A stretch of 10,594 nucleotides of DNA from assembly GCA_021736615.1 (NCBI GenBank), contig JAIPFN010000206.1, forward strand, positions 1 through 10,594. Reading direction: 5' to 3'. The notes below the pieces were generated by a model, which did not search any database, was not told where the DNA came from, and was given only the letters and a program-made list of their open reading frames with translations. The first letter of the stretch is position 1, and every line of letters begins with the position of its first letter. Below are positions 1-5,519 of this stretch, piece after piece. This DNA is from Phycisphaerae bacterium (lineage in GTDB: Bacteria; Planctomycetota; Phycisphaerae; Sedimentisphaerales; Anaerohalosphaeraceae). The translations under genes and the position numbers were made by a program.

Positions 1-99
1 AGAAAAAAAGTAAAATCCTCCACCGAAAAAAAGAGTATTTTTTCTCGGTTGCATCAGATATTAAAGGTTAAAACGGAAGCACAACGAGCCACCTTATAA
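1..99 (+). CDS. Possible 3' end of a repeat-encoded protein (partial)
   Basis: Frame 1 is open from the window edge for 32 codons and ends with TAA at 97-99. The peptide is basic and amphipathic (it begins RKKVKSST and ends TEAQRATL), as the C-terminus of a transposase-like protein might be. An A7-C-T6 tract overlaps the stop and could help end transcription. The same frame is present on the minus strand in the right copy (stop at 10499-10497). An open stretch this short can arise by chance in A-rich DNA, and I recognise no family. It is listed because it would explain why the repeat is multicopy. Confidence 0.25.
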   Translation, partial: RKKVKSSTEKKSIFSRLHQILKVKTEAQRATL

Positions 100-136
100 A
101 AAAACTTTTTTGGTCTTGACAACGGGGAGTACTTTA
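2..136 (+). repeat. Left copy of 135-bp terminal inverted repeat
   Basis: Every base from 2 to 136 is the reverse complement of 10594 down to 10460. The match breaks at 137 (G here, C in the other copy), so the inner boundary is sharp, while the outer boundary is beyond the window. Inside are an imperfect hairpin (22-49, arms ACCGA and TCGGT extended by A/T pairs), a seven-A, C, six-T tract (98-111) and a TTGACA box at 116-121 pointing into the window. A sharp inner edge is what the end of a multicopy insertion sequence looks like. I cannot name the family, and no transposase is visible in full. Confidence 0.95.
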
Positions 137-143
137 GTATTTA
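116..143 (+). promoter_or_regulatory. Possible hybrid promoter at the repeat edge
   Basis: A perfect -35 hexamer TTGACA (116-121) lies inside the repeat. At 16 bp spacing it is followed by TATTTA (138-143), just outside the repeat, which matches the -10 consensus at only three of six positions. Shifting to 18 bp gives TTTATT with four matches. The aldolase start is about 85 bp downstream. Insertion sequences often carry such edge -35 boxes. The -10 is weak, so activity is an inference. Confidence 0.35.
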
Positions 144-226
144 TTCAAAAACATTAAAATGCTATTCGGCATGTTGAAACCGGCAAGCGTCATGGATGCG
201 ACAGTGTGGGCATAAAGGAAATGGCA
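137..226 (+). other. Leader region upstream of the deoC operon
   Basis: This is about 90 bases without a gene between the repeat and the aldolase. It contains a small imperfect hairpin at 156-175 (ATGC and GCAT arms around TATTCG, extended by A/T pairs across one mismatch), a TAAAAT box at 155-160 without a good -35, and the ribosome binding site AAAGGA at 214-219. No riboswitch or regulator binding site was recognised. Confidence 0.4.
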
Positions 227-910
227 ATGGAATTAACTGTTAATGACCTATCAAGAATGCTGGATCTCAGTGCCGTTGGGCCCGACAGCAGCGAGTGTGA
301 TGTTCGCAAAATGGCGGCACTGGCTTGCAAATACAATTGCATAGCTTGTTTTGCTATGCCTGCATATACCTCTTTATTAGTGGAACTGTTAAAGGATTGC
401 CCGCAAGTTGGTGTCGGCGGTGTGATAGGCTTTCCTTCCGGGGCAATTACCACGGCTGCGAAAGTAAATGCAGTGCATGAAATGGTCGAAATGAGTTGTG
501 ATGAGTTGGATATGGTGATAAATATCGGTAGGTTGAAATCCGGTGACAATGACTATGTTTATGAAGATATGCGTTCTGTAGTAGAGTCTGCCGGAGATGT
601 CCCGGTAAAGGTCATTCTCGAATGCCATTATCTTAGCAATGACGAAATCATAACCGCATGTCAATTGGCGACGAAAGCAGGTGCGGCGTTTGTAAAGACG
701 GGGACCGGGTGGGCACCGACTGGGGCGACATCTGAAAATATTGCGTTAATGAAAAGTTGCGTTGGTGATCAGGTACAGGTAAAAGCCGCGGGCGGAGTTC
801 GCGATCTTGATACATTATTGAATTTGCACAAACTTGGGGCCACACGATTTGGCGTTGGTTTAAATTCTGCATCTTCAATCCTTCAGGAAATGGAGCAGCG
901 AGAAAAATGA
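227..910 (+). CDS. deoC: Deoxyribose-phosphate aldolase (DeoC family)
   Basis: This is a class I (Schiff-base) aldolase of the DeoC TIM-barrel family. The classical reaction is reversible cleavage of 2-deoxy-D-ribose 5-phosphate to acetaldehyde and glyceraldehyde 3-phosphate in the cytoplasm. Of its 227 residues, the diagnostic ones are the Schiff-base lysine K157 in VKTGTG, the second active-site lysine K186 in VKAAGGVR and the aspartate D95 in DELDMVINIG. A GVGLNSA segment forms the phosphate-binding end. The start at 227 is chosen because AAAGGA (214-219) sits 7 bases upstream; in-frame GTG 206 and ATG 221 are alternatives. The stop overlaps the kinase start (ATGA, 907-910), so translation is coupled. 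The usual N-terminal DHTLL-like motif reads MLDLSAV, and there are nine cysteines. Fold and catalytic type are secure. The substrate is not, because the partners are a kinase and a dehydrogenase rather than nucleoside phosphorylases. Confidence 0.88.
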   Translation: MELTVNDLSRMLDLSAVGPDSSECDVRKMAALACKYNCIACFAMPAYTSLLVELLKDCPQVGVGGVIGFPSGAITTAAKVNAVHEMVEMSCDELDMVINIGRLKSGDNDYVYEDMRSVVESAGDVPVKVILECHYLSNDEIITACQLATKAGAAFVKTGTGWAPTGATSENIALMKSCVGDQVQVKAAGGVRDLDTLLNLHKLGATRFGVGLNSASSILQEMEQREK

Positions 911-2451
911 GCCAATACATAATTGCTTATGATCTGGGTACCGGCGGCAACAAGGCTTCACTCTATGACACCGAAGGCAAATGCCTGGCTGAAAATTTTG
1001 TTCCTTATGAAACCCTCTATCCGCAAAACGGTTTTCACGAACAACGTCCGGAAGACTGGTGGCAGGCGATCGTCAAAAGCACCCGTAAACTATTGAAAGA
1101 AAACCCTGTGCCGCCAGAGCAGATCAAGTGCTGCGGAATATCCGGACATAGTCTTGGCGTTGTGCCGCTGGATAAAAGTAATCAGCTATTAAGAGATGCC
1201 TGTCCGATATGGTCGGACTCCCGGCCCGGACCGAAACAGCTTGAACCCTTTTTTTCCAAAGTGGGCGAAGAGAAATGGTACAATATTACCGGTAACGGCT
1301 TTCCTGCCGGTCTTTATTCGATATTCAAGATTTTGTGGCTCAGAGACAATGAACCCGGAATTTACGAAAAGATCAACAAGGTCATCGGCACAAAGGACTA
1401 TGTCAATTTCAAGCTGACCGATGAAATTGCAACAGATCACTCTTATGCGTCAGGCTGCGGAGTCTATGATCTTGCGAACTGGCAATACAGCGAAGAGTTG
1501 GTCAAGGCAGCCGGGATCAATCCTGATATACTGCCTAAGATCGTTCCTTCAACTGAGGTTCTGGGGCAATTGTCACCCAACGCAGCCCAGGAACTCGGAT
1601 TAGCAGAATCTGTGCAGGTCGTCGCAGGCGGTGTCGATAATTCGTGCATGGCTTTGGGAGCAAGAGCTTTCAAGGAAGGGCGGTCCTACAATTCATTAGG
1701 TTCATCGAGCTGGATAGCGGTATCCTCGAGCAAGCCTTTGCTGGATGAAAAATCCCGGCCTTACGTATTTGCTCATGTAGTACCCGGGATGTATGCAAGT
1801 GCAACCGCTATATTCTCGGCCGGCAGCAGTTTTCGCTGGGTGAAGGATCAATTTTGCCCCGACATTACAGAGGCGGCTAAGCGTGAGGACAAAGATGTGT
1901 ATAACCTGATGTGTGATCTAGCCGCCCAATCGCCTGTTGGCGCAAAGGGACTATTGTTTAATCCATCGCTTGCAGGCGGGTCATCGCTTGACGCAAGCCC
2001 GTCAATTCGCGGGGGTTTTATCGGCCTGGATTTAGGACATACCCGCAGTGACGTTCTTCGGTCCGCGATGGAAGGTATTTCGATGGGGCTGCGGATTGCA
2101 TTGAATGAATTAAAGGCCCTAACCAGCCTGACGGATGAAATGATCGTAGTCGGCGGTGGAAGCCGAAGTGTGTTCTGGCGGCAAATATTCGCTGACGTTT
2201 ACGATATGAAGATAGTGAAAACATCAGTGGATCAGCAGGCAGCTGCACTGGGAGCTGCGGCATTGGCGGCGGTCGGCACGGGATTATGGTCCGACTTTGA
2301 CAAGATCGACCAGATAAATTGCGTAGAAAGTACTACTGAGCCTAATGCTAAGGCCAATGAAATTTATGAAAAGATATTACCTGTATATCAGAAGGCTTCA
2401 GGTTACCTTGCTGATTTGGGTAATGATATTTCGCAGGCGTTGATGGTATAA
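907..2451 (+). CDS. FGGY-family sugar kinase (xylulokinase-like)
   Basis: This is an ATP-dependent cytoplasmic carbohydrate kinase of 514 residues, normal for the FGGY family. The N-terminal domain opens with the phosphate loop YDLGTGGNKASLYD (8-21), followed by the family pattern GFHEQRPEDWW (42-52) and IWSDSRP (101-107). The catalytic base is probably D244 in AGGVDN. The C-terminal ATP-binding signature is GGGSRSVFWRQIFAD (416-430). The overall look is nearest to xylulokinase-like proteins, but FGGY members phosphorylate many ketoses, polyols and the quorum signal AI-2, so I give no symbol. GGAG at 892-895 lies 11 bases before the ATG inside the aldolase gene. With the upstream aldolase and downstream dehydrogenase it should make the phosphorylated intermediate of one catabolic route. 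Confidence 0.88.
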   Translation: MSQYIIAYDLGTGGNKASLYDTEGKCLAENFVPYETLYPQNGFHEQRPEDWWQAIVKSTRKLLKENPVPPEQIKCCGISGHSLGVVPLDKSNQLLRDACPIWSDSRPGPKQLEPFFSKVGEEKWYNITGNGFPAGLYSIFKILWLRDNEPGIYEKINKVIGTKDYVNFKLTDEIATDHSYASGCGVYDLANWQYSEELVKAAGINPDILPKIVPSTEVLGQLSPNAAQELGLAESVQVVAGGVDNSCMALGARAFKEGRSYNSLGSSSWIAVSSSKPLLDEKSRPYVFAHVVPGMYASATAIFSAGSSFRWVKDQFCPDITEAAKREDKDVYNLMCDLAAQSPVGAKGLLFNPSLAGGSSLDASPSIRGGFIGLDLGHTRSDVLRSAMEGISMGLRIALNELKALTSLTDEMIVVGGGSRSVFWRQIFADVYDMKIVKTSVDQQAAALGAAALAAVGTGLWSDFDKIDQINCVESTTEPNAKANEIYEKILPVYQKASGYLADLGNDISQALMV

Positions 2452-2461
2452 GAACCACGAA

Positions 2462-2479
2462 TCCCGATGTACATCGGGA
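2462..2479. repeat. Perfect 18-bp palindrome between kinase and dehydrogenase
   Basis: TCCCGATGTACATCGGGA equals its own reverse complement. In RNA it can fold as a 7-bp stem with a GUAC loop. No T-run follows, so it does not look like an intrinsic terminator. It lies 10 bases after the kinase stop and 39 before the dehydrogenase start. It could be a regulator site, an mRNA processing or stability hairpin, or one copy of a dispersed short repeat. Confidence 0.85.
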
Positions 2480-2518
2480 CTAATAGACACTAATTAAAAA
2501 ATAATTCGGGAGAATATG

Positions 2519-3454
2519 ATGGCTGATCTTTCAATGTTTGATCTTACAGGAAAAAAGGCACTTGTTACAGGCGGAGCTGTTGGGATTGGTCGGGGTTGCG
2601 CGGTTGCATTGGCTAAAGCAGGTGCCGATGTCGCTATCGTTGATATTGATGAAAAAACCGGCGCCGCTACTGCCGAAGAAATAATCGCGATGGGCCGAAA
2701 ATCTTTGTTTGTAAAGTGTGATGTTACCGACAAAGAGCAGGTTCAGAAGATGGTTTCGACGGTCGTTGAATCTTTCGGCTGCCTGGATATTGCTGTCAAT
2801 AATGCCGGAATTGCGATCTTAGGTGCCGACGAAGAAATCCCGCAGACCGAATGGGACAAGGTTATTGCGGTCAATCTTACGGGAACGTTTTTATGCGCAC
2901 AGGCACAGGCTCAGCAAATGATTCGTCAAAGGCCAACCGAAGGCAAGATCATCAACATCGCATCGATGTCTGCCAGGATCGCCAACTGTAACGCGTCGTA
3001 CGATGCCTCCAAGGCGGGGGTTGTGCATATGACGAAAACGCTTGCGGTTGAATGGGGGCGGTTTAATATCAACGTAAACTGTATCAGCCCGAGTTATGTC
3101 CTGACGCCGATGCATGCTTCTACACCGGCCGTCGTTCGGCAGAGAATACGTGAGATCACACCTATGGGCCATGTTCAACGTCCGGAAGATCTTTACGGTG
3201 CGGTTATCTTTTTGGCCTCAGCAGCTTCGAACTATGTTACTGGCCATGACCTTCTTGTCGACGGAGGGCATACATTAAACGCATGGCTGGCACCGCTTAG
3301 CCGGGAAATTCCACCTCGTGTCAGCCCGGAACAGGAAAGCATTCAAATGAGATCCGACCTTGATAAGATGGGCGTTAAGTACGATTCCGACGGCGTCAAT
3401 CCTGATCTGCATCCGGAAATTGCAGACGTTTTTAAACAGGCTTTTGGGCTATAA
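2519..3454 (+). CDS. Short-chain dehydrogenase/reductase with C-terminal extension
   Basis: This is a classical SDR oxidoreductase, probably oxidising a sugar or polyol hydroxyl (or the reverse) with NAD. In 311 residues the Rossmann part shows TGGAVGIG (17-24), D42 ending beta-2 (acidic, favouring NAD over NADP), NNAG (94-97), a catalytic serine at 149 or 151, and Y161 and K165 in YDASK. The usual end of the family, VTGHDLLVDGG, falls at 240-250. About 58 further residues follow, beginning NAWLAPLSREIPPR, which most classical SDRs lack. ATG 2519 is preferred over ATG 2516 because GGGAG (2508-2512) is then 6 bases away instead of 3. It is third in the operon with the aldolase and kinase. The exact substrate cannot be read from the sequence. 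Confidence 0.88.
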   Translation: MADLSMFDLTGKKALVTGGAVGIGRGCAVALAKAGADVAIVDIDEKTGAATAEEIIAMGRKSLFVKCDVTDKEQVQKMVSTVVESFGCLDIAVNNAGIAILGADEEIPQTEWDKVIAVNLTGTFLCAQAQAQQMIRQRPTEGKIINIASMSARIANCNASYDASKAGVVHMTKTLAVEWGRFNINVNCISPSYVLTPMHASTPAVVRQRIREITPMGHVQRPEDLYGAVIFLASAASNYVTGHDLLVDGGHTLNAWLAPLSREIPPRVSPEQESIQMRSDLDKMGVKYDSDGVNPDLHPEIADVFKQAFGL

Positions 3455-3487
3455 TGAAAAGGGGGTTCTTTAATTAACTCATTATAG
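3449..3487. terminator. Shared inverted repeat between convergent genes
   Basis: CTATAATGA (3449-3457) and TCATTATAG (3479-3487) are perfect 9-bp inverted arms around a 21-base centre that includes AAAG and CTTT. The dehydrogenase stop TAA (3452-3454) lies in the left arm and the minus-strand orphan's stop (3482-3484) in the right arm. Position fits a bidirectional terminator for two convergent genes. The stem is A/T-rich and lacks a clear T-run, so efficiency is doubtful. Confidence 0.45.
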
Positions 3488-4057
3488 TAACTTTACATGT
3501 TTTCTTATTACAATATCATCAGTCTTTTTTTTGAAAGGAATTTGACTTGCAAATAGAAGTGCTGCCAGAGCCATCAAAGCTATCGCAACAAGAAAAAGTC
3601 TATTTCTATATGAAGGGTGAGGTACAATCATATTGATTGCTTTGCTTGAAACATCCTCATTAACAATATTCTGTAGTTCTTGAACTGAAGGAGCCTGGGA
3701 ATATGTACCAGTATTTGTGTCTATCAAACACCATCCTTTATGACCTTCAGTTAGAATCCATGAATTGAAAAATAGATATTTAGTAATCCCATCAACAAGA
3801 AGCTTATTTACGTATTTTTCACCTTTATCTTGGGTTGGGGACAAAATGGGAACTCCTATCCTATATGCATGAGGGAAATCAGAATCCAAAGAATTGCCGA
3901 TATAGTAGTCCGTTTGCCCGATTTTTATTGCCCAATCTCCAGCTAACTCTGTAAACCAACTGTTTTTTGGGGTAGATGGCTGCTGTGAAGCAAATAAAGC
4001 AGACAGTAATGAACAAGCAGAAAAAATTATTGCAAAAACAACTTTTTTGTTTTTCAT
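3482..4057 (-). CDS. Orphan membrane protein, function unknown
   Basis: I do not recognise this 191-residue protein. It begins with a basic N-terminus and a hydrophobic stretch (about 6-23), either an uncleaved anchor or a signal peptide with no clear lipobox. A mostly polar segment of about 125 residues follows with several Trp/Tyr and one cysteine (C110). A second membrane helix (about 153-171) is followed by KKK and a short basic tail. By the positive-inside rule both ends are cytoplasmic and the middle is outside. ATG 4057 is chosen; a TTG at 4075 would add six residues, and neither has a good ribosome binding site. By hand count bases 3541-3780 are about 35% GC, against about 54% for 4381-4500 in the neighbouring sirohaem gene, suggesting separate origin. 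It is a credible gene but unsupported by homology. Confidence 0.65.
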   Translation of the reverse strand: MKNKKVVFAIIFSACSLLSALFASQQPSTPKNSWFTELAGDWAIKIGQTDYYIGNSLDSDFPHAYRIGVPILSPTQDKGEKYVNKLLVDGITKYLFFNSWILTEGHKGWCLIDTNTGTYSQAPSVQELQNIVNEDVSSKAINMIVPHPSYRNRLFLVAIALMALAALLFASQIPFKKKTDDIVIRKHVKLL

Positions 4058-4122
4058 ACTTAATAGCTCGCGCAAATGAGATGATTAATATTTAAATATG
4101 CACCCGTTTAAGTAAATTAGTT
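4058..4122 (-). other. AT-rich gap between sirohaem gene and orphan gene
   Basis: This 65-base spacer contains a perfect A/T palindrome, ATATTTAAATAT (4088-4099). It could hold a promoter for the orphan gene, which would then be expressed separately from the sirohaem gene. I see no convincing -35/-10 pair and no terminator. Confidence 0.3.
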
Positions 4123-4761
4123 TTATTCGGTTGGCCAGTTTTTTATTATTTCATCCGCCATTTTCTGCCATGCTTCTGAGCCGTTTTGCAGAAAGTAGTC
4201 GAATGATTCGTCTTCTGCGAGTTTTTTGAGGATTGGCATTCTTACAGGCGGTGGGGCGGACGCGATGGTTTTTTTTCTTGCTATGGACAGTTCATCGAGG
4301 AATTTTCCGTGGTCTTCTGTGAAGATTTCTTCTAGCTTTCTTCTTATTCGGCCTGAATAGGCGGGGCACTTTCCGTCTGTGCCGATGGCTATCTGGAGGT
4401 CGCCTCGTTTTACTACCGCCGGTACATAGAAATCGCACAGGTCGGGCACGTCGACGACGTTGCAGATGACTTTGGCGTTCTGGCAGTCTTTGTAGATTTG
4501 TTCGTTTAGCGATCTGTCGTCGGTTGCTGCGATTGCAAGGACGGCGTTTTTAATGTGCTCTGGTTTGTAGGTTCCTTTTATGACTTCGATGTCGAGACCC
4601 TTGCAGATATTGTCGAAATCGCTTGCGAAGTTTTTGGAGACTAAGGTTACTTTTGCCCCGGCATCGCAGAGGGCGCGTATCTTTCTTGCTCCGACCGAGC
4701 CTGCGCCGATCACGGTGACGGGTTTTCCAGTCAGGTCGAGATTTATAGGATATTTTGACAT
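4123..4761 (-). CDS. Precorrin-2 dehydrogenase / sirohydrochlorin ferrochelatase-type (Met8/SirC/CysG-N)
   Basis: This cytoplasmic NAD-dependent enzyme oxidises precorrin-2 to sirohydrochlorin on the way to sirohaem, the cofactor of sulfite and nitrite reductases, or toward cobalamin or haem by the alternative route. Some relatives (Met8, CysG) also insert iron. The 212 residues show a Rossmann motif GAGSVG (19-24), the conserved NVVD with D104 (the position of the catalytic aspartate in CysG), LCDFYVPA, and the family segment IAIGTDGKCPAYSGRIRRKL. No uroporphyrinogen methyltransferase domain is fused, so it is the stand-alone form. ATG 4761 gives the usual MSKYPINLDLTG beginning and has AAGGA four bases upstream; ATG 4788 is an alternative. 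It is divergent from the lipid operon, with about 150 bp between starts. Ferrochelatase activity cannot be judged. Confidence 0.9.
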   Translation of the reverse strand: MSKYPINLDLTGKPVTVIGAGSVGARKIRALCDAGAKVTLVSKNFASDFDNICKGLDIEVIKGTYKPEHIKNAVLAIAATDDRSLNEQIYKDCQNAKVICNVVDVPDLCDFYVPAVVKRGDLQIAIGTDGKCPAYSGRIRRKLEEIFTEDHGKFLDELSIARKKTIASAPPPVRMPILKKLAEDESFDYFLQNGSEAWQKMADEIIKNWPTE

Positions 4762-4840
4762 GGAATCCTTTATAGCAGAATACGGCAAAAAAGTACATCA
4801 AAAACTGGCATTTCTGTTATCAATAAGTTTGATTCGGGAT

Positions 4841-4868
4841 TTGACAGGACTCAAATAGCGAGTATAAT
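4841..4868 (+). promoter_or_regulatory. Consensus sigma70-type promoter for the lipid operon
   Basis: Both hexamers are perfect: TTGACA (4841-4846) and TATAAT (4863-4868), separated by 16 bp. Transcription should start near 4875, giving a leader of about 40 bases with AAGGGA (4901-4906) 7 bases before the ATG at 4914. It lies in the gap divergent from the sirohaem gene. Such a close match predicts strong, largely constitutive expression unless a repressor intervenes; no operator is evident. Confidence 0.85.
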
Positions 4869-4913
4869 GGGTACACGAAATGCTTTTTAGTGTGTTTTTT
4901 AAGGGATTGTCAA

Positions 4914-5519
4914 ATGCCTAGTATTTATGATATTAAACCGGGCTTTCAGAAGCTTCTTCGACCAATGACGAATTTTCTTGCCGGCAAGGGGGTTACTCCC
5001 AACCAGGTTACTGTTGCCGCTGCGGTGCTTTCGATTATCACAGGTTTTTGCGTTTTCAGGTTTTACTCAAACCCATACGTTTTTTTTCTGCTTCCGGGAT
5101 TTTTATTTATCCGAATGGCCCTGAATGCTATAGATGGGATGCTGGCCCGTGAGCATGATATGAAGAGTAACTTCGGGGCGTTTCTTAACGAACTTGGGGA
5201 TGTTGTTTCCGATGCCGCTTTGTATCTGCCGTTTATTATGATCTCGCTGTTAAACCCACTTGTTGTTATCGGCGTTGTGATTCTTTCGTGCATCTGTGAG
5301 ATGGCAGGGGTTGTCGCGGTTCAGATCGGAGCATCGCGGCGTTATGACGGGCCGATGGGCAAGAGCGACCGGGCATTTGTTTTTGGAACGTTCGGGTTTT
5401 TGCTTGGAGTCGGAGTGCCGCCGGGACCATGGTGTAATATTGTGTTCTATGTTATTATAGCGGCACTTATTCTGACGATATCGAACAGGGTCCGAAAAGC
5501 TTTGGAGGAAGTTAAATGA
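4914..5519 (+). CDS. ynbA: CDP-alcohol phosphatidyltransferase, YnbA-like
   Basis: This integral membrane enzyme of 201 residues should move a phosphatidyl (or similar) group from CDP-activated lipid to an alcohol. The CDP-alcohol phosphotransferase core is at 71-96, but it reads N71-A-I-D74-G with A78-R79, G88, then N92 and D96: the first and third of the four canonical metal-binding aspartates are asparagine. D100 follows. From memory, E. coli YnbA has the same length and the same asparagines, plus matching IRMALNA, LNE-GD and GKSDRA segments, so this is probably a subfamily trait rather than decay. Several hydrophobic helices surround the core. The start is set by AAGGGA 7 bases upstream. 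Its stop overlaps the next start (ATGA). The acceptor alcohol is unknown; calling it PgsA or PssA would be wrong. Confidence 0.85.
   Translation: MPSIYDIKPGFQKLLRPMTNFLAGKGVTPNQVTVAAAVLSIITGFCVFRFYSNPYVFFLLPGFLFIRMALNAIDGMLAREHDMKSNFGAFLNELGDVVSDAALYLPFIMISLLNPLVVIGVVILSCICEMAGVVAVQIGASRRYDGPMGKSDRAFVFGTFGFLLGVGVPPGPWCNIVFYVIIAALILTISNRVRKALEEVK

Noticed and set aside
22..49. Hairpin inside the terminal repeat as an intrinsic terminator
   Set aside because: The stem is largely A/T with a mismatch, and no T-run follows in either orientation. It is described as part of the repeat only.
190..549. Minus-strand open frame opposite deoC (119 codons)
   Set aside because: It lies opposite a gene with clear DeoC catalytic motifs, has no ribosome site or family features, and is best explained as a shadow frame.
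227..910. deoC as part of a bacterial microcompartment locus for fucose or rhamnose
   Set aside because: Such loci in Planctomycetota include shell proteins and aldehyde dehydrogenases. None is present here.
4550..4858. Overlapping frames on both strands across the sirohaem gene start
   Set aside because: They overlap the Rossmann-motif end of precorrin-2 dehydrogenase and the divergent promoter, and show no protein-like features.
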